From an uncultured Aquincola sp. (GTDB lineage: Bacteria; Pseudomonadota; Gammaproteobacteria; Burkholderiales; Burkholderiaceae), in the NCBI GenBank assembly GCA_937883885.1, contig CAKZXL010000084.1, positions 1 through 13,151 on the forward strand: a DNA stretch of 13,151 bases, written 5' to 3'. Both the position numbers and the translations under genes were made by a program. Below the pieces are notes generated by a model that saw only the letters and a program-made list of their open reading frames with translations, searched no databases and was not told the DNA's origin. Numbering within the stretch: position 1 is the first letter of the stretch; every line of letters begins with the position of its first letter. Below are positions 1 to 9,550 of this stretch, one piece after another.

Positions 1-1233
1 ATCAAGACCGAACTGGACGGCAAGGACCTGACCAACTTCAAGGATCCGGCCGGCAAGAACCTGTTCGTCGAGATCACCAAGGCCGGCAGCCAGCCCGGCG
101 GCAGCTTCGTCAATTACCTGTGGCCCAAGGTCGGGGCGGCCGAACCGTTGCCCAAGACCTCCTTCGTGATCGCCTATCAGCCCTGGGACTGGAACCTGAC
201 CACCGGCGCGTACATGGATGACATCAACGCCGCCTTCCTGCGCACCCTGACGCAGATGGCCATCCTCTTTGCCGTGGTGGCGGCGGCCCTGGTAGCGCTG
301 GTGATCGTGATCAACCGCGGCATCCTGCGCACCATCGGCGGCGATCCGGCCAAGGCGGCCGAGGTCGCCAACCGCATCGCCCAAGGCGACCTCACCCCCA
401 ACATCGAAACCGCACCGGGCGACCAGAGCAGCCTGCTTTACGCAGTACGCAGCATGCGCGATTCGCTGCTGAGTACCATCGCCAACATCAAGACCTCGGC
501 CGACACCATCGCCACTGCCAGCCAGGAAATCGCCAGCGGCAACCTCGACCTGTCGAGCCGCACCGAGCAACAGGCCGGCTCCATCGAGGAAACCGCCTCG
601 GCCATGGAAGAACTGACCGCCACCGTCAAGCAGAATGCCGACAACGCGCGCCAGGCCAACCAGCTGGCTGAATCAGCATCGGAAGTGGCGATCCAGGGCG
701 GCAGCGTGGTCGGCCAGGTGGTGCAGACCATGGAAGGCATCACCGACAGCTCGCGCAAGATTGCCGACATCATCGGCGTGATCGACGGCATCGCCTTCCA
801 GACCAACCTGCTGGCGCTGAATGCCGCGGTGGAAGCCGCCCGCGCCGGCGAGCAGGGCCGGGGCTTTGCCGTGGTGGCCAGCGAGGTGCGCACGCTGGCC
901 CAGCGCAGCGCCGAAGCGGCGCGTGAGATCAAGGCGTTGATCACCGGCAGCGTGGAGCAGGTGGACCGCGGCGGCCGGCTGGTGGACGACGCCGGCCAGC
1001 GCATGCAGGAGATCGTGCAGGCCATTCGCGGCGTGAACTCGGTGGTGACCGAGATCAGCGCCGCCACCGCCGAGCAAAGCGCGGGTGTGCAGCAGGTGGG
1101 CCTGGCCATCGGCCAGATCGACCAGGCCACGCAGCAGAACTCGTCGCTGGTGGAAGAAGGCACCGCCGCGGCCGACAGCCTGCGCGAGCAGTCGCGCCAG
1201 CTGGTGCAGGCGGTGGCGGCCTTCCAGGTCTGA
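1..1233 (+). CDS. Methyl-accepting chemotaxis protein, 5' end outside window
   Basis: This is the C-terminal 410 residues of an inner-membrane chemoreceptor that signals through CheW/CheA. The frame is open from base 1, so the true start lies upstream; the TTG at 148 is an internal codon. Visible residues 1-75 look like the end of a periplasmic sCache_2 sensor, with a [13 protein letters not shown] stretch, a YLWPK motif and the [15 protein letters not shown] ending. One membrane helix follows at about 86-104, then a HAMP linker (about 105-160). The rest is the long cytoplasmic signalling coiled coil. It has Glu/Gln-rich methylation segments near residues 190-210 and the highly conserved hairpin tip at about 257-305 ([20 protein letters not shown]). 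There is no C-terminal pentapeptide for CheR/CheB docking; it ends AAFQV. The ligand cannot be read from this part; the sCache_2 family often binds small organic acids. The gene converges on the secretin gene with a 17-base gap. Confidence 0.96.
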   Translation: MKTELDGKDLTNFKDPAGKNLFVEITKAGSQPGGSFVNYLWPKVGAAEPLPKTSFVIAYQPWDWNLTTGAYMDDINAAFLRTLTQMAILFAVVAAALVALVIVINRGILRTIGGDPAKAAEVANRIAQGDLTPNIETAPGDQSSLLYAVRSMRDSLLSTIANIKTSADTIATASQEIASGNLDLSSRTEQQAGSIEETASAMEELTATVKQNADNARQANQLAESASEVAIQGGSVVGQVVQTMEGITDSSRKIADIIGVIDGIAFQTNLLALNAAVEAARAGEQGRGFAVVASEVRTLAQRSAEAAREIKALITGSVEQVDRGGRLVDDAGQRMQEIVQAIRGVNSVVTEISAATAEQSAGVQQVGLAIGQIDQATQQNSSLVEEGTAAADSLREQSRQLVQAVAAFQV

Positions 1234-1250
1234 GCAGCGGGCTCGGTGCC

Positions 1251-3278
1251 TCAGTTCGTCGGGTTGGGCGCCAGCGGCATCTCGCCACCGGGCAGCACTT
1301 GGTGGGCGTCGGCAGGCAGGGCCTGCTGGCGGCTGCGCATGTAGTCGTAGCGGTCCAGCGACAGCCGGCTGCTGCCCTCCTCGTCGGGCATCACCACCGG
1401 GCGCAGGAACACCATCAGGTTGGTCTTTGACCGTGTCCTGCTGAGCGTGCGGAAGAAGGCGCCCAGCACCGGTATCTCACCCAGCACCGGCCATTGATCG
1501 GCCTGCGTGGTGTAGCCGTCTTCGATCAGGCCGCCCAGCACGATGATCTTGCCGTCGTTGACCATCACGGTGGACTCGATGGCCCGCTTGTTGGTGGTGG
1601 GGCCGGCATTGGTGGTGCCCGGCGTGGTGGTGCTGGCCACCGACGACGACTCCTGCAGGATGCTCAGCCGGATGGCGCCGTTGGGGCCGATCTGCGGCCG
1701 GATGCGCAGCGTCAGCCCCACGTCCTTGCGCTCGATGGTCTGGAACGGGCTGCTGCTGCTGGTGGAGGTGTACGAGCCGGTGACGAAGGGCACGTTCTGG
1801 CCGACGACGATCTTGGCCTCTTCGTTGTCCAGCGTCACCAGGTTGGCGGTGGACAGGATGTTGGTGCCCGACATCGACTGCAGGGCCTGCGCCACCGTGC
1901 CCAGCGTCAGGTCGGTGGTGGTGGCGCTGATGTTGAAGATCTGCTTCCACTGCAGGCCCACGTCCAGCGCCTTGCTGGCGTCCACTTCCACCACCAGCGA
2001 CTCGACATAGAGCTGCGCGCGGCGCGTGTCCAGCTGGTCGACCACCGCCCGCAGCTGCCTGAACAAGGGCTCCGGCGCGGTGACGATGAGCGAGTTGCTG
2101 GCCGGGTCGGCCTGGATGTGGCCGCCCGTCACCGGCGCCGCTGCACCGGTGGTGGCCGCCGTCGAAGCCTTGCTGTTGGCACCGCTGCTGTTGTCCGCAC
2201 TGCTGCCGGACGAGCCGCTCGCGGCCGACACACCGGGCGTGCCACCGCCCACACCGCCGCCGCTGCCTTGCGGCGATGCAGACGACGATGAGCCACCACC
2301 GGCCGTGCCGGCATCGGCCGGAAACGCCGCCCGCAGCACCGTGGCCAGGCGTGTGGCCTCGGTGTGCTGCAGGTAGATCACGTGCACGTTGCTGCCAGCC
2401 AGGCCGCTGCTGCCGGGCTGGTCCAGCCGCGCCACCAGCGCGCGGATGGCGGCCAGCCGCGCCGGATGGGGCGCCCGCACCAGCAGCGCATTGATGCGGC
2501 TGTCGGCCACGATGCCGGGGCCGCTGCCGCTGGTGCGCAAGCCTGCCGGTGCCGTGCCGCCCGCGGCCTGCGCGCTGGCGCCACCCGCGTCGTCGACGAA
2601 GCGCTGCACCAGCGGCGCCACCTCGGTGGCCAGCACATGCTGCAGGCGGATCACCTCCACGTCGGTGGCGCCAGGCTGGTCGAGCGCGCTGATGAGCTGG
2701 CCCAGCCGCTGCAGGTTGCTGGCGTAGTCGGTGATCACCAGCGCATTGGTGCCGGCGATGTGGTTGATGGTGTTGTTGGCCGCGATCAGGGGCCGCAGCA
2801 CCGGCACCAGGTTCGCCCCGTTTTCATGAACCAGCTTGAACACCTGCGTCTGCACTGGATCACCCGCCCGCGCGCTGGCAGCGTCCACCCGCAACGTGCT
2901 GCTCTGCAGCTTGGCATCGGCCTCGGGCAGGATCTTCAGCAGCCCGTTCGACTCGATCATCGCCAGGTTGAGCCCACGCAGGCCGGTGACGAACACAGCC
3001 ATCGCCTGCGCCGGGGTGACCGGCTGCTCGGTGTACAGCGTGAGCTTGCCCTTGACCCGCGGGTCCACCAGCACCGGGCGGTTCAACAGGTCGGCGATCA
3101 CGCGGGCGGCGGCTTCGACTTCGATGTCGGGAAAGTTCAGCGTGGTGCTGGCCGGCCCCCGGGCACTGGAGATCCCATGGGCCGGTGGAGCAGCGGCGGC
3201 ATGGGCCGTGGCCAAGGCCAGCGCGCAGGCGGCCAGCAGACACGACCGCCAGGGCCGTGGGTCGACGGAGAGATTCAC
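1251..3278 (-). CDS. gspD: GspD-like outer-membrane secretin (type II secretion family), orphan
   Basis: This 675-residue protein should form a multimeric outer-membrane channel of the type II secretion kind. Residues 1-30 resemble a Sec signal peptide. An N0 domain follows at about 45-118 and KH-like N1, N2 and N3 repeats at about 142-203, 206-286 and 295-420. The secretin barrel core covers about 420-632, with the signatures GTNILSTANLVTLDNEEAKI (471-490), VGQNVPFVTG and VGLTLRIRPQIGPNG (520-534). A low-complexity Ser/Gly/Ala linker (about 321-386) is inserted in N3. Only about 20 residues separate the GLQW strand (441-444) from ALQS (465), far shorter than in GspD proteins I recall. The start is GTG with no clear ribosome site, chosen because it directly precedes the signal peptide. 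No gspC, E, F or G-type gene is adjacent: the next gene downstream is a convergent chemoreceptor, and upstream is a transporter permease. The family call is firm; the gspD name and a role in a complete system are inferred. Confidence 0.9.
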   Translation of the reverse strand: MNLSVDPRPWRSCLLAACALALATAHAAAAPPAHGISSARGPASTTLNFPDIEVEAAARVIADLLNRPVLVDPRVKGKLTLYTEQPVTPAQAMAVFVTGLRGLNLAMIESNGLLKILPEADAKLQSSTLRVDAASARAGDPVQTQVFKLVHENGANLVPVLRPLIAANNTINHIAGTNALVITDYASNLQRLGQLISALDQPGATDVEVIRLQHVLATEVAPLVQRFVDDAGGASAQAAGGTAPAGLRTSGSGPGIVADSRINALLVRAPHPARLAAIRALVARLDQPGSSGLAGSNVHVIYLQHTEATRLATVLRAAFPADAGTAGGGSSSSASPQGSGGGVGGGTPGVSAASGSSGSSADNSSGANSKASTAATTGAAAPVTGGHIQADPASNSLIVTAPEPLFRQLRAVVDQLDTRRAQLYVESLVVEVDASKALDVGLQWKQIFNISATTTDLTLGTVAQALQSMSGTNILSTANLVTLDNEEAKIVVGQNVPFVTGSYTSTSSSSPFQTIERKDVGLTLRIRPQIGPNGAIRLSILQESSSVASTTTPGTTNAGPTTNKRAIESTVMVNDGKIIVLGGLIEDGYTTQADQWPVLGEIPVLGAFFRTLSRTRSKTNLMVFLRPVVMPDEEGSSRLSLDRYDYMRSRQQALPADAHQVLPGGEMPLAPNPTN

Positions 3279-3315
3279 GAAAGGCGCAAGGGCAACGTAG
3301 CAAGCCCCGATGCTG

Positions 3316-3349
3316 CAAGACCTGTGTCAACCGGTCTTGTGGCACAGGT
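3316..3349 (-). promoter_or_regulatory. Candidate promoter/operator or leader structure before the secretin gene
   Basis: Two perfect 7-base inverted repeats overlap in the 105-base gap before the secretin gene. CAAGACC (3316-3322) pairs with GGTCTTG (3333-3339), and ACCTGTG (3320-3326) pairs with CACAGGT (3343-3349). They share bases, so in RNA only one could form at a time. Read on the minus strand, a consensus -35 hexamer TTGACA lies at 3330-3325, between the arms of the first repeat. No good -10 hexamer follows at 16-18 bases. It could be a repressor-covered promoter, an attenuator-like leader, or a weak terminator of the transporter operon. The repeats are seen directly; any function is inferred. 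Confidence 0.4.
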
Positions 3350-3383
3350 AAGCCCGCAGCAACAAGCCCCGGGCGGGCTGCGC

Positions 3384-4037
3384 TCAGCCCGGAAACGCCA
3401 ATCGCTTTTCCAGCACCCGCTGCACCTGCTCGAACAGCAGGCTCAACACCCAGTACACGCCCGCCGCCGCCAGGTACAGCGGAAACGGCTGGAAGGTGGT
3501 GGAGATCAGCTCCTTGGTGGCCAGCATGAGCTCGGTCACCGCGATCACCGACACCAGCGAGGTGTCCTTGATCAGGCTGATCAACGAGTTGCTGAGACTG
3601 GGCACCGCGGTGCGCAGTGCCTGCGGCGCCACCACGTAGCGCAGGGTTTGCACATGCGTCAGGCCCAGGCTGGTGCCGGCCAGCCACTGGCCCTGGCCGA
3701 TGCCGCTGACCGCGCCGCGCAGGCTTTCGCTCAGGTAGGCCGCCACATTGAGCGTGAGCGCCAGGATGCCCGCGGTGACCGGCGAGAACTCGATGCCGAT
3801 GCTGGGCAGCCCGTAGTACACGATGAACACCTGCACCAGCAGCGGCGTGCCGCGGAAGATGCTGACGTACAACCGCGCCAGCTGGGCCAGCACCGGCACG
3901 CGCAGCACCCGCAGCAGCGCCACCAGCGTGCCCAGGGCCAGCCCGAGCACCATGGCCGAGACGGCGAAGAACAGCGTATAGCCCGTGGCGCGCAGCATCA
4001 CCGGCGCGGCCAGCTGAAGCAGCGGCAACAGCTCCAT
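3384..4037 (-). CDS. Polar amino-acid ABC transporter permease (TcyL/HisM family)
   Basis: This 217-residue inner-membrane permease belongs to the His/Glu/Gln/Arg/opine family of amino-acid importers. It closely resembles the cystine permease TcyL (YecS) in length and motif order. The family signature FRGTPLLVQVFIVYYGLP is at residues 61-78. The cytoplasmic EAA loop that docks on the ATPase is at about 105-142 (ESLRGAVSGIGQGQW, then GLTHVQTLRYVVAPQALR). The NSLISLIKDTSLVSVI segment is at about 150-165. There are about five hydrophobic helices, as usual. The ATG at 4037 lies 4 bases after the stop codon of the binding-protein gene, so the two are surely co-transcribed. No ATP-binding subunit gene is present: the next gene on the strand is the secretin. 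The ATPase must be encoded elsewhere or shared. A cystine or similar substrate is inferred from resemblance only. Confidence 0.94.
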   Translation of the reverse strand: MELLPLLQLAAPVMLRATGYTLFFAVSAMVLGLALGTLVALLRVLRVPVLAQLARLYVSIFRGTPLLVQVFIVYYGLPSIGIEFSPVTAGILALTLNVAAYLSESLRGAVSGIGQGQWLAGTSLGLTHVQTLRYVVAPQALRTAVPSLSNSLISLIKDTSLVSVIAVTELMLATKELISTTFQPFPLYLAAAGVYWVLSLLFEQVQRVLEKRLAFPG

Positions 4038-4041
4038 GGCC

Positions 4042-4845
4042 TTACTTCGCGGCCGTCAGCGGCTTGCTCACGTCACGCGCGAACCATTTGGTCGAGATCT
4101 TCTCGAAGCTGCCGTTGGCCTTCAGGTCGGCCAGCGCCTGATCGATCGCTGCCTGGAACTTGGGGTTGCCCTTGCGGAACGGGATGGCGTTGCTGGTGCT
4201 GGGGCCGATGGGCGCACCGGCCTTCAGCGGCAGCTTGCTGGTCTGCGTCAGGTACGGGATCAGCAGGCTGTCGTTCAGCGCCGCGTCGATGCGGCCGGTG
4301 GCCAGGTCCTGCAGGTACTCGGGCGCGCCGGGGTACACCTTGACCTCGGCGCCTTCGATGCCGCGGGCCAGGTCGGCATAGTTGCTGCCCTGCCCCACGC
4401 CGATGCGCTTGCCCTTGAGGTCGGCCAGCGTGGCCATCGGCCGCGTCTCGTTGGCGCGCACGATCAGCTGCGCCGACGAGCTGACGTAGGGGCCGCTGAA
4501 GTCGAAGGTCTGGCGGCGCGCGTCGGTGGCCGCCACCTGGTTGACGATGACGTCGTACTTGCCCGCCTGCAGCCCGGCCAGGATGCCGCTCCACTCGGTG
4601 GTGGTGAACACCGGCTTGACGCCCAGCTTGCCCGCGATGGCGGTGGCGATCTCGACGTCGAACCCGGTGAGCTGGCCCTGCGCATCTCGGAAGTTGAAGG
4701 GCGGGTAGGTGCCCTCCACCGCCACGCGCAGCGTGCCGCGCTGCTTGACCTCGTCCAGCAGATCGGTGGCGGCAAGGGCGGCACCGGCCGCCAGGGTGAA
4801 GGCCAGCGCGGCGCCGGCAAGCAGATGTGAACGACGGTTGAGCAT
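4042..4845 (-). CDS. Amino-acid ABC transporter periplasmic substrate-binding protein (cystine-binding-like)
   Basis: This 267-residue family 3 solute-binding protein captures a polar amino acid in the periplasm and delivers it to the adjacent permease. Residues 1-25 are a Sec signal peptide (MLNRRSHLL, a hydrophobic core, then an ALA-type cleavage site). The mature part has the standard layout: RGTLRVAVEGTYPPFNF (about 36-52), the family signature LTGFDVEIATAIAGKLGV (about 59-76), YDVIVNQVAATDAR, an LKGKRIGVGQGSNY hinge region, and a closing KWFARDV. The order and wording match cystine-binding FliY/TcyJ well, but ligand residues cannot be assigned surely. An in-frame upstream start at 4953 would add 36 residues before the signal peptide. 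ATG 4845 was preferred because it places the basic n-region directly at the start; a weak GAAG-type ribosome site precedes it. The gene is first in the operon and diverges from katG. Confidence 0.93.
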   Translation of the reverse strand: MLNRRSHLLAGAALAFTLAAGAALAATDLLDEVKQRGTLRVAVEGTYPPFNFRDAQGQLTGFDVEIATAIAGKLGVKPVFTTTEWSGILAGLQAGKYDVIVNQVAATDARRQTFDFSGPYVSSSAQLIVRANETRPMATLADLKGKRIGVGQGSNYADLARGIEGAEVKVYPGAPEYLQDLATGRIDAALNDSLLIPYLTQTSKLPLKAGAPIGPSTSNAIPFRKGNPKFQAAIDQALADLKANGSFEKISTKWFARDVSKPLTAAK

Positions 4846-4886
4846 GGTTGTTCTTCGTGAGTCGAAAGCGGCCATGTTGCCACCGC

Positions 4887-4905
4887 TGCGCCAGCCGCTG
4901 GCGCA
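4887..4905. promoter_or_regulatory. Perfect 19-base palindrome in the divergent transporter-katG promoter region
   Basis: TGCGCCAG (4887-4894) and CTGGCGCA (4898-4905) are perfect 8-base inverted arms around a 3-base centre. The element sits 42 bases upstream of the binding-protein start and about 150 bases upstream of katG, in a 207-base intergenic region. It has no flanking T-run, so a terminator is unlikely. The symmetry suits a dimeric repressor or activator site, for example one controlling the transporter operon. The regulator is unknown. Confidence 0.35.
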
Positions 4906-4947
4906 CAGGGTCTGCCGCAGCGGGCGCACGAAGGCAAGCGCGGCTGA

Positions 4948-7266
<2,319 letters not shown>

Positions 7267-7276
7267 CGACCGCGCC

Positions 7277-7543
7277 ATGAACGGCATGACGGCCGACCCG
7301 CAGATCGAAGAGACGATCTTCCGCCTGCTGGCCGCCCGTCAGCCGGGCAAGACCATCTGCCCCTCCGAAGTGGCCCGCGCGCTGGTGGCCGACGAAGCCG
7401 GCTGGCGCGCGCTGATGCCCGATGTGCGCCGCGTGGCACAGGGCCTGGCCAACGCCGGGCGGCTGCGCGTGACGCGTGGTGGGGTGGATGTGGATGTGTT
7501 GAAGGAGGGGGGTGCGGTGAGGTTGGGCCGCAACTCCCCCTGA
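7277..7543 (+). CDS. DUF3253 family small protein
   Basis: This 88-residue protein has the DUF3253 pattern: IEETIFRLLAARQPGKTICPSEVARAL, then WRALMPDVRRVAQGLANAGRLRVTRGG. The helix-helix-strand order and the LANAGRLRVTRGG wing-like end suggest a winged-helix fold, but the family has no established function that I know of. The ATG at 7277 starts 10 bases after the katG stop. A second in-frame ATG at 7286 (MTADPQ) is equally possible, and neither has a clear ribosome site, which suggests translation follows on from katG. The proximity suggests expression with katG, perhaps under peroxide stress; this is inference. The last codons are unusually G-rich (ATGTGTTGAAGGAGGGG-type) compared with the rest. 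The stop TGA directly abuts the stop of the convergent lipoprotein gene. Confidence 0.85.
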   Translation: MNGMTADPQIEETIFRLLAARQPGKTICPSEVARALVADEAGWRALMPDVRRVAQGLANAGRLRVTRGGVDVDVLKEGGAVRLGRNSP

Positions 7544-9475
7544 TCACTTGGCTTTTGCATCTCCTGCAGACGGTGCCGAAGCGGCTGAAGCTGTCGGAGC
7601 AGGTGCGGAGGCGGCACCGCCGGCCAGCAGCACCACCTCCCGCCTTGCAGTGCCCTTCGAATTGGTGAAGACGACACGCACCTGCTGGCGCTTCATCTCC
7701 GGGCCTACGATCAGATCTGCGCGGAACAAGCCTGCCGTCGAGCCTTCGACGCCGTTGAACTTGAACTTGATGCCCGACATTTCGTCCGTCGGCCCGTTCA
7801 TGAACGCCGACGGATTCCCCTTGTCGCGCTGGCTGACGAAGAACGACACCGTGTCCCCCGGGCGGGTATAAAAAGGCTCGCTGGGCGTCACCCTCAGCGC
7901 AGCCAGCTCATTGCACTCCGGCGTATCGCCGACCTGTCGGACGGCTCGACGGAAGTTGAGCAAAGCCTGCGCCACCGGTCGGCGGTCCGCGAAAAGCGCT
8001 TCGGTCTCGGCAGCCAGGGACGAGGCGCATCCGATCCCGTCCTTGCTGCTGCAGGCCGCCTGTTCCCAAAGCGCCTGCGTCTGCATCTTCTTCATCGTGG
8101 CCTGCAGCCGGTCGATCTCTTCCTGCTTCTTCTTCAGAAGTTCAGCTTGATCCGCCTTCGCCTTTCGTTCCGCCATGGCCTTGAGCGCGGCATCCAACGC
8201 ATCCCGGATGGCTTGCAACTCATCAGCCGTGGCGGCGTCTGCCCCGACCGCGGCCGGCAACGCGCTGGACTTCACCGGCCCCGTTCCGGCCGGCTTCTTC
8301 TTCACGACGGATGGCGTACCCGCCTGGGCGGCCGGTGCCTGGGCCAGCAGCACATCCACCGCGGTGCTCATGGGACCGGCCAAGCGGATCGACGGCATCG
8401 ACGCAGGCCAAAGCCAGAACTCGGCAGCGCTTTGCGCGGACGCTGTCGCGATATCGGCCTGATCGGCTTCGGTGCCACCGCCCAGCCCTCTCACCGTGCC
8501 TAGCAGGTCATCGGCCTTGGTCAACGCATCCACCGCACCGGCCACATCGCGTTGAGTGGATTGCACCTGACCGTTGACGGCCGACACCACCAATCCCACA
8601 CGCTTGGTCAGCTCAGCGCCCACATGGTCCACCGAGTACAGCAGCGCCCGCCCCTCCGCCAATGACGTGCGGGCATACGACAAGGCCTTGCGGGTGGCCT
8701 TGATCTGGTCGTGCAGGTAGGCCTGCTTCTTCTCGATGTCGGCATCGCCTTCCGCAAAGGCATCGGCACGCAATGCATCCTGCGCCACACGCTTGTGCAC
8801 GCGAAAGATGGTCTGCTCCAACCGGTTGAGTGAGGCCTCCAGCCAGTCGGCATCGCCGATGTCGTCGGTGCGCACACGCACTGCCGGCGTGTAGGCGGCA
8901 CCTGTGGGAGCCGGTGGCTGGCTGGACTGCCCGCCAGTACCGCTCTTCGGATCGAACTGCGTCATCAGCAAGGGCGAAGACTGCAGCATCAGGCAGGTCA
9001 ACGCCTGATAGCCCGCCACATAGGCGGCGTCCTGCTCAGGGTTGACGAACACTTCGCGGAGCCCATAAAGCGTCGCCAGCGTCGCACCCAGCCGCACGCT
9101 GCGGCGTGTGTTGGCTTCAGAGGCGCCACTGCCGGCGCCGTCAGGTTTGGTCGCGTTGTAGATCGTCCAGCCCGTGAGCGTGCCTGCCAGCACGGCCGTG
9201 CCGTTGCGCAGGTAGGACGTGTACTTCAGGTTGTTGAAGTAGATTTGCCGCATCGACTCGGCCACCCGCAGGCCCTCGTCCGCACCGCCTGCAAGCCGGA
9301 ACCGCGCCGGCGCTGCGTCCGGCGAAGCGGGGGGTGGCACCAGGCTGACGTGGTCGTAGGGATTCATCATGCTGCAGCCCGTGACGGCCACCACGGCTGA
9401 CGAAGTGGCTGCCATGACCACCCAATGGCTGCGCGAGCGCTGGCGACGACGAACCCTAATGACGACCTCCTGCAT
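7544..9475 (-). CDS. Unrecognised large putative lipoprotein with coiled coils and a C-terminal beta domain
   Basis: I do not recognise this 643-residue protein. Its N-terminus has an arginine-rich segment (7-15), a hydrophobic run and a lipobox-like VTGC at 31-34, so it is probably a lipoprotein attached at Cys34. Ser35 next to it would favour outer-membrane sorting. Two mildly hydrophobic, Gly-rich stretches follow (about 92-106 and 127-140). A long alpha-helical part (about 208-330) comes next, then a Pro/Ala-rich linker. A highly charged coiled coil lies at about 413-470 (AERKAKADQAELLKKKQEEI). A Cys-containing helical part has cysteines at 475, 483 and 521. A beta-rich, Ig-like end lies at about 528-617 (RPGDTVSFFVSQRDKG), and the tail is Ala/Ser/Pro-rich. 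Its codon use is looser than its neighbours', hinting at different ancestry. It appears to stand alone: convergent with DUF3253, and downstream of the esterase on the same strand with a 75-base gap. The start is uncertain: a good ribosome site lies inside the frame (see 9458-9471). Confidence 0.85.
   Translation of the reverse strand: MQEVVIRVRRRQRSRSHWVVMAATSSAVVAVTGCSMMNPYDHVSLVPPPASPDAAPARFRLAGGADEGLRVAESMRQIYFNNLKYTSYLRNGTAVLAGTLTGWTIYNATKPDGAGSGASEANTRRSVRLGATLATLYGLREVFVNPEQDAAYVAGYQALTCLMLQSSPLLMTQFDPKSGTGGQSSQPPAPTGAAYTPAVRVRTDDIGDADWLEASLNRLEQTIFRVHKRVAQDALRADAFAEGDADIEKKQAYLHDQIKATRKALSYARTSLAEGRALLYSVDHVGAELTKRVGLVVSAVNGQVQSTQRDVAGAVDALTKADDLLGTVRGLGGGTEADQADIATASAQSAAEFWLWPASMPSIRLAGPMSTAVDVLLAQAPAAQAGTPSVVKKKPAGTGPVKSSALPAAVGADAATADELQAIRDALDAALKAMAERKAKADQAELLKKKQEEIDRLQATMKKMQTQALWEQAACSSKDGIGCASSLAAETEALFADRRPVAQALLNFRRAVRQVGDTPECNELAALRVTPSEPFYTRPGDTVSFFVSQRDKGNPSAFMNGPTDEMSGIKFKFNGVEGSTAGLFRADLIVGPEMKRQQVRVVFTNSKGTARREVVLLAGGAASAPAPTASAASAPSAGDAKAK
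9458..9471 (-). promoter_or_regulatory. Strong ribosome-binding site inside the lipoprotein frame, followed by ATT
   Basis: On the minus strand AGGAGGT (9471-9465) lies just after the annotated ATG (9475-9473). It sits 4 bases before an in-frame ATT codon (9460-9458). No ribosome site precedes the ATG. Starting at ATT would remove five residues and give a more usual basic signal-peptide n-region. ATT is a rare start codon, known from infC, so the ATG is kept as the formal start. Confidence 0.4.
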
Positions 9476-9550
9476 GGGTCAAACCAGGTCTTGGGCTTGT
9501 AGCGCCCCGACTCTGGCTTGACATCCACACATCAGACGAAGGTCGACGCC

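Noticed and set aside
3216..3278. A lipobox (LLAAC, residues 14-18) in the secretin signal peptide
   Set aside because: The hydrophobic run before Cys18 is too short and continues well past it, as in an ordinary Sec signal peptide.
2364..4343. A 659-codon plus-strand frame across the secretin, permease and binding-protein genes
   Set aside because: It crosses three clear genes on the other strand, is Arg/Gln/His-rich without domains, and has no ribosome site.
9518..9523. Perfect TTGACA on the plus strand that could drive an antisense transcript into the esterase gene
   Set aside because: No -10-like hexamer follows at 16-18 bases, and nothing else supports a promoter.
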